Source: Coccinella septempunctata
Lineage: Eukaryota > Arthropoda > Insecta > Coleoptera > Coccinellidae
Direction of reading: 5' to 3'
DNA: 64,000 nt
Assembly: GCF_907165205.1 (NCBI RefSeq)
Contig: NC_058191.1
Location: 19,284,501-19,348,500, forward strand
The notes beneath the pieces are model-generated. The model had not been told where the DNA came from and searched no databases. It saw nothing but the letters and a program-made list of their open reading frames with translations. Positions 1 through 10,204 of this stretch are shown here, piece by piece. The position numbers and the translations under genes are program-made. How positions within the stretch are numbered: position 1 is the stretch's first letter; every line of letters begins with the position of its first letter.

Positions 1-251
1 CCGCCATTTTGTAATTTTTTTTTCGGTGCTCCACGCCATTTCTGAATGAAGCATCCAAAAATACTACGATATGACAAGAAACCATTACTTCCAGTCTTAT
101 ACATAACCGACCACACTCAATATAATAACGCTCGAAAATGACATTAAACACCGTGTATCTCCCTTATGCTTCGAAAACGGGAAATATTTCATAAGAAAAA
201 AATGATTCTCCCGATGTTCTCTACACGTCATATGAGTTTGTCCAGTTTATG
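1..251. other. No recognised feature
   Basis: AT-rich sequence left of the first inverted-repeat element. I see no reading frame of note, repeat unit or RNA structure here. Confidence 0.5.
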
Positions 252-261
252 ATGTGAAGTT

Positions 262-560
262 GGCCCAGCACTTTTCGATTTTCAAAAAAAATATTTTTGT
301 GCTGAATTGTGCTAGTTTTGTGCTGATTTGTGCCGTTGAAATTTTTGTTTTATTCCACACGGTTCTGAAAATATTTCACAAAATGTAAAGAATGGGCTAG
401 CCCAGCCCTTATCGAAAAAATGAGTTTTGACGACTGAAACAGGTTGTGCTATGCATGTTCAGTGTTGTGCCGTTTGAATTTTTGCGAAAGTCCCTCTTAT
501 CTCCCGGAAAATCGAAAATGAAGAAGAAAGTTAGCCCAGCAATTTCGTGTTTTTGCACTT
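262..560 (-). repeat. 134-bp tandem units, left arm (3 units)
   Basis: The complement of a GTGCTGGGC-type motif recurs at about 262, 398 and 532, a spacing of 134-136 bp. Each unit also carries complements of GGCAC and AGCAC separated by short A/T runs. Unit sequences are diverged but the motifs are kept. This is the mirror of the right-arm array. Confidence 0.7.
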
Positions 561-1047
561 TAATTTTTTTCACAAAGTTGTGCTACATTTGTTCTGATTT
601 GTGCCGTTGGGATTTGCAGAAAAAACTTTCAACTTTTCCTTCAAATGGTGGATATCTGAAAAATCAGTTGATTGCCTGAAAATCAGTATAAATGGCAACA
701 GGCCTAATATTCATACCGTTGAGGTTGGCAAGCCTGCGTGCATAACCTACGACAAGTTTTGCATAGCGTCATATATCATCAGGAATGTATCACGATAACA
801 ATGTTGCCAGATTTCAGTTTTCAGGAGAGAAATCTCGTAAATTGAGCTTAATGAACTTCAGCGTGGATAGCTAATGACTAAAAAAGATTACTATTGTTCA
901 TAACTCAATTTTCTTGATACAGATGCAGATGCGTGACTCTGAAAATAGTTTACCGTTAATCTTGAAACTGTATATACATAGAAGATATGTTTCAGTCCAT
1001 GTATGAAATTAAGCTGAAAAATTAACGGCATGTAAACAATTATTAAC

Positions 1048-1347
1048 TTAAAAGCGGGGGGTAATTGGTCAGAGGACTAATAGAGAAAAAACTCTGTACT
1101 TTTAACTAAGTCGACGTTTCATCAGTCTTTGCTGATTTCTTCAGGACTGCAAACAAACTTTATTCAGTCTACATTCAGAAATGTCACAACTAAAAATTCT
1201 TACCTAGTTATGTTACAGTAAGAAGATGTTATAAATTGTAAAATTCGTAAAAAACATGAAATCACAAGGAATCAACAAAACTCAAACAGCTTCAATAAAT
1301 TAAGGTTAAGGTTCATAGAAACACGATCACAGATCAGAAACATAAAT
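1048..1347 (-). repeat. PLE terminal repeat, left copy
   Basis: This is the reverse complement of 3263-3563 with very high identity, including a run of G near the outer end. It carries a hammerhead-like motif on the minus strand, in the same sense as the reverse transcriptase. Confidence 0.85.
1108..1148 (-). ncRNA. Hammerhead ribozyme motif in PLE terminus (left)
   Basis: Reading the minus strand: stem I AGTC, core CTGAAGA, an unpaired A, stem II ATCAG/CTGAT, core GAAAC, then GTC followed by GACT, which closes stem I. This is the order of hammerhead core boxes (CUGANGA ... GAAA ... NUH). Stem III is only the self-complementary ACGT, as in minimal hammerheads described for Penelope-like elements that tend to act as dimers. 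The extra A beside stem II is non-canonical, so activity is uncertain. Confidence 0.6.
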
Positions 1348-1902
1348 GACTACACAAGTTAAAAACTCTAAACAATAAAGATTTAACAGTAGCAACTTTT
1401 TGTGATCTGCTACATGATGAGTCATAATTTAACAAGCGGCCGGAATTAGTAGGCCTCGCATACCATTTTGTCGTCAAAGAGCCATCCTCACCTCTGATCA
1501 CCCGAACATCCAGAAACGACAACATATGATCAACCTCACTTTCCATGGTGAACTGCAACCTGTCGTGGAAACCATTAAAGACCGTCAGCAATTCTTGGGT
1601 CTTATCAGCTGGGACAGCTCAACAAACACATGACTACACAAGTTAAAAACTCTAAACAATAAAGATTCAACAGTAGCAACTTTTTGTGATCTGCTACATG
1701 ATGAGTCATAATTTTACAAGCGGCCGGAATTAGTAGGCCTCGCATACCATTTTGTCGTCAAAGAGCCATCCTCACCTCTGATCACCCGAACATCCAGAAA
1801 CGACAACATATGATCAACCTCACTTTCCATGGTGAACTGCAACCTGTCGTGGAAACCATTAAAGACCGTCAGCAATTCTTGGGTCTTATCAGCTGGGACA
1901 GC
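1347..1902 (-). repeat. 284-bp tandem duplication inside the PLE
   Basis: Unit 1 (1347-1630) and unit 2 (1631-1902) are nearly identical. Each carries the segment coding for the end of the PLE reverse transcriptase (ending in NSGRLLNYDSS) and its downstream flank. Because unit 1 duplicates coding sequence, the C-terminal part appears twice. Confidence 0.85.
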
Positions 1903-3157
1903 CAAAAAAGTGTCATCAACATACATCTTGACCACAGGCAACCAAAAACTCAATTTACCAGTAGAAACCTCCACTATTTCATTCATGACAAAGTTAGCAA
2001 TACCAGAGCTAGCTGGATTTCCCATTGCTGTACCATCTTATTGTAGATATAATTTACCGTTGAAGGAGAAATAACTTGATTCCAAGACGAAGCTCACCAC
2101 ATTCAAAAATAATTTTTTTGGCACATCAGTGTATGCAGACAACATTGACCACCTCCTCTCGAAGATGTTAAGGACCAATGTCTTTGGGATATTTGTGAAC
2201 AAAGAAACCACATCTAGGGAAACTAAGATATATCCTGCCGGAATAGTAATATCATGAATGGATTCAACAAACTCAAATGAGTTTCTCACATTGAAATGGA
2301 ATGTCGATATGGTCTGTGATAAAATTTCATGCAAATATCTTGATAGATTGTATGTAGGTGATCCTATACAGCTCACAATTGGCCTAAGGCTAAGAGTGGT
2401 CTTATGGGTCTTTCGCAGGCCATATAATTTAGGAGAAACTGTCTCCTCATCAATTGAGCTTTCTTATCATCAATGATTTTGGCTGCTCTCAATGCCTTCA
2501 CCAATTCATTCGCCTTTATTTGAAATTCAGTGGTTGGGTCTTTGTCAATTCGAGTATATATGTTGGTATCAGATAACATGTTCTCAAGGTAACTTATATA
2601 CTCATTTTTATCCATGAGTACCGTTGAGTTCCCTTTGTCAGATCGCATAACAAGTAGATCGGGATTATCTTTTACAAATTCACGTGTGGCTTTAAACATT
2701 TGCTGCATCATGCTGTTTCTTTCAATAGTATGGTCTTTATGACAATCATTAGTGACTACATTTACACATTGCGATCTAAGTCTATTAGTATCTTCCTCCG
2801 GTAACCTCAACGATGCAAATATGTATTCTAAATCTTTGACGAAAGCAGGAATTAACCTAACTGGATCACGTGTAGGCATGCTAAATCCTGGGCCCAAACT
2901 CAGTACTGTGTGGACCTCAGGGGAATCTCAACCTCTGAATAATTATAAAGTGCTGTACTGTCCAACCCAGTTTTAGACACTGTGCATTTAGTTTTCTGTA
3001 AGAGACGAGTCAATTTTCTGATATTATCAGCTTTTATGTTCATGAAAGCCTTCTGGTAGTTCATGTTGCACCTATACATAAACTGATCATATATGTCTCT
3101 CGGTACATCCACATAAATAAGGTTTCTATGTATAGAGACACATAGAAACCTTAACAT
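1714..3157 (-). pseudogene. Penelope-like reverse transcriptase pseudogene
   Basis: Read from 3157 downward: an N-terminal region, then the Penelope-type block LLVMRSDKGNSTVLMDKNEY (around 2640), then GSPTYNLSRYL, the catalytic-aspartate block LVSLDVVSLFTNIP (around 2210), AMGNPASSGIANFVMNEI and the catalytic box YVDDTF (around 1930), then the post-catalytic SFLDV and SGRL segments. These boxes and their order are diagnostic of PLE reverse transcriptase. Damage: frameshifts near 2900 and 2375, an in-frame TAA near 2040 just before AMGNP, and loss of the GIY-YIG domain. In the family the enzyme copies element RNA at a nicked target; this copy cannot make a full protein. Confidence 0.85.
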
Positions 3158-3262
3158 TAGCAGTTCAGGCTACCTTCCTTTGTGAGGGTAGTATATATGG
3201 TCCTCTATATCTGTGACTTCATCGTTCCCAGGCGTCGCTGCGATCATGTTCAGCTGGGCGCA

Positions 3263-3563
3263 TTTATGTTTCTGATCTGTGATCGTGTTTCTATGAACCT
3301 TAACCTTAATTTATTGAAGCTGTTTGAGTTTTGTTGATTCCTTGTGATTTCATGTTTTTTACGAATTTTACAATTTATAACATCTTCTTACTGTAACATA
3401 ACTAGGTAAGAATTTTTAGTTGTGACATTTCTGAATGTAGACTGAATAAAGTTTGTTTGCAGTCCTGAAGAAATCAGCAAAGACTGATGAAACGTCGACT
3501 TAGTTAAAAGTACAGAGTTTTTTCTCTATTAGTCCTCTGACCAATTACCCCCCGCTTTTAATT
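3263..3563 (+). repeat. PLE terminal repeat, right copy
   Basis: Inverted partner of 1048-1347. The near identity of the two copies contrasts with the decayed coding region between them, as expected if both are copied from one template at insertion. Confidence 0.85.
3461..3501 (+). ncRNA. Hammerhead ribozyme motif in PLE terminus (right)
   Basis: Same motif as the left copy, on the plus strand: CTGAAGA at 3465-3471, stem II ATCAG/CTGAT, GAAACGTC, and stem I AGTC/GACT. Both terminal copies are preserved. Confidence 0.6.
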
Positions 3564-3899
3564 AAATCTAAGAACAAGAACAACTCCTATACAATTATTA
3601 ACATTATTTTTTCAAGAATTTTATCTACAAGTTATAAACAATAGTTATCTTCTTTAGTCATTAGCTATCATTGCTGGAGTTCATTAAGCTCAATTTACGA
3701 GATTTCTCTGCTGAAAACTGAATTCTGGCAACATTTCTGATGATTTATGACGCTATGCAAAACTTGATGAGTCGTAGGTTGTGCACGCAGGGTTGCCAAC
3801 CTCAACGGTATAAATATTAGGCTTGTTGCCATATATACTGATTTTCAGGCAATCCACTGATTTTTCTGATATTCACCATTTGAAGGTAAAGTTTAAAGT

Positions 3900-4530
3900 T
3901 TTTTTTGAAAATCTCAACGGCACAAATCAGCACAAATGTAGCACAACTTTATAAAAAAAATTAAACTGCAAAAACACGAGTGCTGGGCTGACTTTTTTCC
4001 AAAATCTAAATTTTTCGGAAAACTAGAAAGATTTTCGTGAAAATTTCAACGGCACAAGTTAGCACACGTCTTGCACAATTTTTCACATATGTTTTCGTTG
4101 AGAAAAAACGAAAGTGCTGGGCTGACTTTTTTTTCAATTTCGCGATTTCCCGGATAATCCGACGAATTTTCGAGAAAATATTTACGGCACCAGTCAGCAC
4201 AAATGTAGCACAAATTTTTCCACTAATTTTTGAGGAGAAAAATCAAAATTGCTGGGCTAACTTTTTTCTCCATTTTAGATTTTCCGGGAGATAAGAGGGA
4301 CTTTCGCAAAAATTCGAACGGCACAATACTGAACATGCATAGCACAACCTGTTTCAGTCGCCAAAACTCATTTTTTCGATAAGTGCTGGGCTAGCCCATT
4401 CTATACATTGTGTGAAATATTTTGAGAACCGTGTGGAATAGAACAAAAATTTCAACGGTACAAATCAGCACAATTCAGCACAAAAAATTTGTTTTCGAAA
4501 ACCGAAAAGTGCTGGGCCAACTTCACACAT
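3900..4530 (+). repeat. 134-bp tandem units, right arm (5 units)
   Basis: GTGCTGGGC-type motifs start at about 3980, 4114, 4249, 4383 and 4509, spaced 134, 135, 134 and 126 bp. Each unit runs ACGGCAC, then CAGCAC, then TAGCAC, an A/T-rich stretch, then GTGCTGGGCTNAC. Conserved motifs in a diverged background suggest that protein- or RNA-level recognition has kept them, but that is inference. Confidence 0.75.
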
Positions 4531-4573
4531 ATTAGCACGATCCGTAACCCACATTCGGGCGCAAAATATCGAG

Positions 4574-5395
4574 GTGAATTGCGAATTTCAAAAAATTCAC
4601 TCATATAATACTCAAAATAGTATATTTCATCTGCTAGCAGAAAACTATCGATTGAAATTCAATCTGGAAGGTCGTCCTCCCCGACCGCAAATACAGCATC
4701 AAATTGATTTACTCCATAATGAAATTGCAGTGTTGACAATAAGTATTCAAGAGCTTTTTTTCATTACAAAAGTGATCAAATTTACTTCAATACTTAAAAC
4801 TAACTCCTCGTTCACAAGAACAATAGATACGCTTCAATTTGAGTTCGAACTTATTGCTACAGCATATGAAATTTGTACTAGTTAACTACAGAATTTCATG
4901 GTTCAACAATTCAACAGTAGGTAGGTGAGTACTACTCAATGGAAAGAAGAATTTGAAAAGGAGTGTGAAAGACTCGGTATCCATGAGGATGAGAGGAAAA
5001 AAGAGGCGTTGAAGTTTTCAGTTGGTGAACCTTCTTTGAATTGGTATAGTAGTGAAATTATGAAATCATCAGTGAAGTCAGAGTGGGCAAAATGCAGAAG
5101 AATGTTATGTGAGACGTTTGCCAATAAAGGATAGTCCCCAGTAAGGTACTATCAAATAGGTATTTGGGTAGAGAGAGAAATTATTATTAAAGGTAAGAAA
5201 GCCGATACACACTTGTACCCTTATTGATTCAATAGTTGCTGGGCTACCAAACTTCATCGCAGATAAAATACGTAGATAGGGAAACAGTCCAAAATACAGA
5301 AAAATTATGCAATGTGATTTGCAAACTGGACCATTTTGTACAGAAAAAGTTGACTGAGAATAAAATAACGAAAAGACAGATGTTGTTTCAGGGAA
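4574..5395 (+). pseudogene. LTR-retrotransposon gag relic
   Basis: From 4925 a frame begins QWKEEFEKECERLGIHEDER and continues to LNWYSSEIMK and ETFANKG, typical of capsid-like gag proteins of insect LTR retrotransposons. A stop at about 5132 follows KG. Further downstream another frame reads IDSIVAGLPNFIADKI (about 5222-5272), a recognisable later gag block, so the gene continues through frameshifts to roughly 5395. The 103-codon frame at 4574-4885 lies just upstream and is not recognised; it may or may not belong. No pol or LTR is visible nearby. Confidence 0.6.
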
Positions 5396-6955
5396 AAAAA
5401 AATTAAAAATAATTCTTTATTGGGTGTACAGATCTAAAAAACTGGATAGTACACCATTAATCGCCCTCAAAGTTACATTGAATAAAATCTGATAACTTAT
5501 CCAACAATACGAGTATATGATGCAGGACCAACTAAATCTTTGGTAAATTCTAAATTTTTGAATTTAAATCGTGTAAACCCAATAAAGAGAAATAACTTTG
5601 AATCAAGGAGATATAGGAAAGGAGGCGCAGGTCTGACGTCATTGGACGCTTATGTCAAGCTAAATTGTCAGAACTGGTGTCGTTAGACTCGTTAGCAGTG
5701 GCGTAGATTATCCGCACGTAAATTGTTTTAGAATAAGCGAATCCAACTACCGAATCGATATATCTGTGAAGGTAGTGAATAATTATGGGATTATTGATTG
5801 TGCTCGAGTTCCTCCAAAACTTTCCTGAACATGTTGGTGTCGTTTGATGAAGATTTTACAAGAACTTATGTCTAGAAAATTTCATTCTATCATCTCACTT
5901 ACATGAATAATGTAATTTGTGGAAATAAATGAATGTAAATATTGGAGATAATTTATTTGGATGAAAACAGATTATGCAGCTCAAAATGCCAACACAGAAA
6001 GTATTTTCCAGCAATTTTTCATTTAATGAGAAGTTACAATTGGGTTGGTATGGTTACTTTGGTTCACGTTCATTTCTGTTATCTCTCTTAATTAACCCAT
6101 TTAATGATAAGCTTCGGTTTTGTCAGAAATTATCATCTAAGATACTACAGTTTTTTTCTTTAGGTTTCCATTATGACGTTGGTCTTACTTTATCAAACCC
6201 ACTTATAGAACTGTGAAAGTTTGTCCCCGAGCCATATGATAATTTTTTCCTACTCAACATATCCATATTGATTTTAATTATAACTGCACCATTTTTTTTC
6301 TTTCACAAAGCTCATTAATGGTACTTTTCTACTAAACTTCTAGTCGAGACACTTCTTTCGGAAGTTCCAATAATAGTTAGCCATTACAGGATAGTGTTTT
6401 TTTACAGTATCTGGTATTGAACTCTTTCTCCAGAAACAATATGCCTAAAAACAAAAATTAATTGAAAGAAATTTTCTACTAATCTGTTGGGCATAAGAAG
6501 ATCAAGGACCTATATGACTGCGTTATTTTAACAATGAGAAAACATCCTTGAAACACTTCAATAAGAGAACAGGCTGGAATTATGTTGATGAACCTTTTGG
6601 ATATTTTCCCCTCTTTTCTTGCTTTATCTTTAAGTCAAATCGAAAATTTGTACCAAAGATGATCAGTATTCTCTGTATGAAAATCTTTTTAACACGAAAA
6701 CTGTCGGGTGTAATTAGATTGCCGACAACGCCTCATCGAATGCGACATCGATCAGTTGTCGATAGATCGTAATACCACAGCAGATCCCTTCCGAGTTCAG
6801 TGCATAGTGCTCTCCCTCCCGTCATTTCGATATGAGCGAGCGGCGGGAATTATCGAGCGGACGATGATGGATCAGGTCAGAAAAACTTTGACTGCTTGAT
6901 TGGTCAACTGACTAAGGAGTTAAAGGGCTTTAAAAGACCGTAAATTGTTGCTCAG
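5396..6955. other. Intergenic, nothing recognised
   Basis: AT-rich sequence without convincing coding potential or repeat structure. Short open frames at 5974-6216 and 6548-6772 have no recognisable motif and biased composition. The last 100-200 bases may be the target flank of the next element. Confidence 0.4.
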
Positions 6956-6956
6956 T

Positions 6957-7776
6957 GTCGAGTGAGAACTCGACCAGAGCAGACGTGCTGTAAAAGAGAA
7001 AGTGGAAGAAAAAGTCGAAGTGAAAGTGTACACTAGCGAAGCTACGGAATTTTTGATTCCGTCTGTGAGGTTTGTGTAGGTTCTATACGTGTATGTGTTT
7101 TCGGAATTTTAATTCATTAAAATTTTCAAAGTCTGTGTTCATTTGCCAGAGTCCAGGTCTAAATCGTTGGTTCTGCAGAAAGCATCAAGTGAGCTTATTT
7201 TTCGTATCTATAGTTATTCTAGACTATTTCAGTGAAGATTCCTGAATATTTTATTATTTTCAATTTGTTTGATATTTTGAGTAATCTGCGTATAAAACCA
7301 TGTCGGAAACCTCAGATAATAAGGGTTCCTACATGGAAGCGACCGATGCTGAAGAGTTCAGCGAGGGCGAACCCGAGGAGCTTGTAAAGCTCAGAGAAGA
7401 AAATGGGCAGTTGAAAGCTCAAATTATCAAACTGACAGAAACTGTTTCACAGTTGGTCAGTGAGATGCGCCTCATCAAAAAGGAAATTACCCGAAATAAC
7501 AAGCCGAAATCTCCCACTTATGCTGCAATCACAAAACCGGTAGCGGGTTCCAAAAATAATTCCCTTGAAGGAATTGTTTCACAACCCGAAACAAAAAAAT
7601 GATGCAACGCTGGTTGCGAAGGCCCCAAACGCGCCACCAACTGAATGCGCGCGAAAAGAAAGCTCTTCTTCTGATGAGGAGACCGTCAAGAAGACAACGG
7701 GAGTGCCTAAAAGGGATAAAATCCCACCCATCACGATGATGGGTACATCAGATGGGGTAGAGATCTCAAAAGCTCT
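6957..7776 (+). mobile_element. Jockey-like element copy C, 5' fragment
   Basis: The 5' UTR (about 6957-7299) and the start of ORF1 match copies A (22481 downward) and B (5' UTR only) in this window. The match with A stops at about 7776, inside ORF1, where unrelated antisense coding sequence begins. A copy that keeps its 5' end and loses its 3' end is the reverse of the usual 5' truncation of non-LTR retrotransposons. It therefore more likely arose by rearrangement or a failed insertion. No target duplication was found. Confidence 0.75.
7300..7776 (+). pseudogene. Jockey-like ORF1, N-terminal fragment
   Basis: ATG at 7300. The protein starts MSETSDNKGSYMEATDAEEF and contains a leucine-heptad stretch (VKLREENGQLKAQI) that should form a coiled coil, as in copy A. 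An extra A in a run near 7595 shifts the frame. Homology resumes in another frame through TMMGTSDGVEISKAL and ends at about 7776. ORF1 proteins of this group bind element RNA and normally end in CCHC zinc knuckles, which are absent here because of the truncation. Confidence 0.75.
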
Positions 7777-8360
7777 TCATCATTGATTTCTTTCTCAACT
7801 CTTGCAATTACACAGGAGAAATTTGGATGTGGAAGGGCTCTTTCATAGTTCCTCTGGTTGTAGGGAGTAGCGGTGAAATATTCGTTAATTTTCTTACAGT
7901 TTTTCATTTTCTTGAGCGTTTCTTCAATTATTGCTCTCGGAGTATCCGTTTTGAGTAAAAATCCTTTTTTCGTTTTCAGAATTGTGTCCTTATTATGCGG
8001 TCTTTCATTTTCCCATATATTTGCCATTTGGCTTCTGGTATTGATATTGGAATCTGTATTTATATAGTAAAGTGAATTGTATTTTTTGTTAATTACGTCT
8101 TTCATTTTTTCAGAGAAATTGTTTCTAGTTCGAATTATTTGTTGATTGTTTACCATTTCGAATTGTTGGGTCATCTGTTTATTTTGGAATTCCGCTTGTT
8201 TCGATTGTAATACATATGTTCCTGCTTTTTGTATGGATTGGGATGTTATGTTCGATGAATCATCTAGTTCCATCCTGACGTTGATTTCACTTTCAGAACG
8301 TGGAGCCAGATGTGGTTGGTTGATTTCATAGCGTTTTCTATTGGTAAAACTAGTTCTCAC
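7777..8360 (-). pseudogene. Non-LTR retrotransposon ORF1 fragment (second family)
   Basis: An open frame of about 195 codons on the minus strand. It is Gln/Asn-rich at the N-terminal side, followed by a folded-looking part with KTDTPRAIIEETLKKM, PYNQRNYERALPHPNFSC and VARVEKEINDEELL. The last block resembles the RNA-binding middle part of Jockey/I-type ORF1 proteins just before the zinc knuckles. It is cut at 7777, where it meets Jockey copy C in the opposite orientation. The frame is intact over its length, so it may be fairly recent. Assignment to a clade is inference. Confidence 0.45.
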
Positions 8361-8714
8361 TCGAATATTATTTCCGTGCTATCAAGGAGCACAACTAGTG
8401 CTGCTCCAACAGAACATACGAAACCGAAATTTGAACGGGTCGATCATAGATAGAAAAGAAATCTATGGGTTCGATGTCATTTTGCCTTGTTTGTTGTGAC
8501 CCAGTTTGCCCTTTTCGAAATAAAAAATGGAAAATGTTTTAGTACTCATTTTCAGATTCAATCAAGAAATCATTTCTATAAATGAAGCAGTTGAAAAAGA
8601 TAATCCTGATCATGTTTTTAAATCATGTAACTAGTAAGTGCACGACTTCAGATTAATTTCATTTTTGCAATTCATTTATTTTTGAACGGATAATTGAAAT
8701 ACAATATCTATTTG
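8361..8714. other. Nothing recognised
   Basis: Likely the 5' flank or UTR of the ORF1 fragment above; no motif seen. Confidence 0.3.
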
Positions 8715-8876
8715 TTACTCAGCATCAGAATTCTTGTGAACAACGTCTGTAAGGAATTTTTTTATTTTCGGAGTATCCTTCTGTTTGGATAAAACAGCTA
8801 AATATTCGAGCTCATCTTCACTGTCAGCAAATGAAGATAACAAATTCATAACAGCAAAAATATCTTCAATGTTCAT
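8715..8876 (-). pseudogene. PIF/Harbinger transposase N-terminal piece (candidate)
   Basis: A 53-codon frame with ATG at 8876 and TAA at 8715: begins MNIEDIFAVMNLLSSFADSE, then DELEYLAVLSKQ and KIKKFLTDVVHKNSDAE. Acidic residues followed by a KFLTDVV..SD block resemble the extreme N-terminus of Harbinger-type nucleases upstream of their FRM block. The natural partner, a FRNHLRM block, occurs 1.7 kb away in the Harbinger relic at 10547-10822, also on the minus strand, but that copy lies inside its own terminal repeats. Linkage is unproven. Confidence 0.35.
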
Positions 8877-9488
8877 GACGACAAAAGTTGCAAAACAGTA
8901 CTAAACAATATCCTGAAAATATTTTTCAAATTTTCAACATAATTTGATCTTTAAAATTTTACCATTAATTGTGTCAGTGTTCTCTGGTTTTGAATCTAAC
9001 CAAATTGCACCAACACTGGCACGAGCTCTCAGACCTCGTGTCGAAAAATGCGCACTGAGTGCATATAGTGCGGAACCAGTTATCCAAAAAAACATGACTT
9101 TTGACACTCGGAATACCAATAGAACATAAAAACTGCACCAGTGCAGCACTAGTTTTGCCAATAGAAAACGCTATCAGTTTCGGGTGTTTTGTTATCGTTG
9201 ATTTTTTTGCTAATGTTTTTCTTCAAAGTCTTTTTCTTCCGCTTTCTGTTCATCGGTTTCTTGAAAGATGTGTCTTCTTCTGATGAAACTTCCGAATTTT
9301 TTTGCGATGAATTTCCGGTAAGATCGGACATTCTTTATGAAAAGAATGCCTCGAAGTTCGTCGCACTATATGAATTTTAGCGTGAATTTTGTCCTATTTA
9401 CGCGTAAATAATTAAATATCACTCCCAGAGAAAACTTATCAGCATACATGTGCTTCGTATGATGTCTGTCACATGACTGTTTTCAAAT
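8877..9488. other. Unassigned region with a lysine-rich open frame
   Basis: The minus-strand frame 9149-9331 starts MSDLTGNSSQKNSEVSSEED and is rich in Ser/Glu then Lys/Arg (KKPMNRKRKKKTLKKN). It could be an exon or transposon accessory protein, but there is no recognisable domain, and the neighbouring frame 8934-9161 looks non-coding. Confidence 0.25.
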
Positions 9489-9791
9489 GACGAAATAATT
9501 ATTATTGGTATTTACTTCCTTCAACAATTAAGGTGAAAATGGTTTATTCTTTTTCAGAAAGAATTGAAATTATTTCTTTATTTTTCAAGAATAACGAATA
9601 CGGTTCTAAAACGAACTTTCTGCAGATGTGCTTTTTTGGGTGCAATCGATTGAATAAATCTGATGTACGATTCTCGCATTCGTTATTCTTGAAAAATAAA
9701 GAAATAATTACAATTTTTTCTGAAAAAGAATAAACCATTTTAACCTTAATTGTTGAAGAAATTAATTACCAATAATAATTATTTCGTTGTC
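9489..9791. repeat. 303-bp palindrome carrying two opposed HTH-like coding ends
   Basis: The arms 9489-9600 and about 9678-9791 are reverse complements with a loop of roughly 80 bp. Each arm encodes, facing inward, MVYSFSE(R/K)I followed by ISLFFKNNE. This resembles the N-terminus of helix-turn-helix (DUF4817-like) proteins of DNA transposons. The palindrome looks like two head-to-head copies of a transposon end including its first codons. Confidence 0.65.
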
Positions 9792-10204
9792 TAATGTTGA
9801 CAATTAACGGTTACCATCGTAACCACAGAATGAATCAGTCGAATAATTGATGATTTTACATAGCATGGTTTGCGGAATGACTGGTACTGTACGAAATTCA
9901 AAATTGAATATCTCGAAAACGAATGCATTAAATGAGAAAAAAATCAATACGCTGAATTCAGGACAACAAGGCCTTTCAAATGAGGTATCACTCACCCTAT
10001 CTTTTCTATTCAAAATTTAGGGGTTGTTGTTCTAACACTAAGGGTTGCAGCGATATAGTTGTGAATTTGACCTTAAAAGTTGTCCCCCTCGAAGTAAAAA
10101 TCGACGTGTCCGAGCATTTTTTCGAAATAAATTTATTGCGCCCGTTATCTCGTCTGTTTCGTTTTAAAAAGCCCACCCTGCATGTAAAAGGCCTTGTGTA
10201 ATTA
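9792..10204. other. Unassigned dispersed-repeat-like sequence
   Basis: No coding signal. The phrasing of the sequence (blocks such as ATATCTCGAAAACG) is like anonymous dispersed repeats of insects, but I cannot name it. Confidence 0.3.

Larger units (their letters stand above)
1048..3590 (-). mobile_element. Penelope-like retroelement, defective
   Basis: The element is flanked by a perfect 12-bp direct repeat, ACAATTATTAAC, at 1036-1047 and 3591-3602. This is the expected kind of target duplication. It has inverted terminal repeats of about 300 bp (1048-1347 and 3263-3563) and a roughly 27-bp extension at the right end, an arrangement known for Penelope-like copies. Between the repeats, the minus strand encodes pieces of a Penelope-type reverse transcriptase. 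The GIY-YIG endonuclease expected at the C-terminus is not visible, and the coding region carries frameshifts, a stop and an internal duplication, so this copy is dead. It sits in the spacer of the larger inverted-repeat element. Confidence 0.85.
252..4530. mobile_element. Long-inverted-repeat (foldback-like) element
   Basis: The outer arms (about 252-960 and 3610-4530) are imperfect reverse complements. The outermost match is GTGAAGTTGGCCCAGCAC at about 254 against its complement ending near 4528. The arms also match around 690-860 and 3680-3840. Each arm contains diverged tandem units of about 134 bp, three on the left and five on the right. I see no transposase. The spacer is occupied by a Penelope-like element with its own target duplication, so the inverted-repeat element was there first. 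The arrangement resembles Foldback-type DNA elements, which have long arms built from internal repeats, but the family is not identified. Unequal unit number explains why the right arm is longer. Confidence 0.7.
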
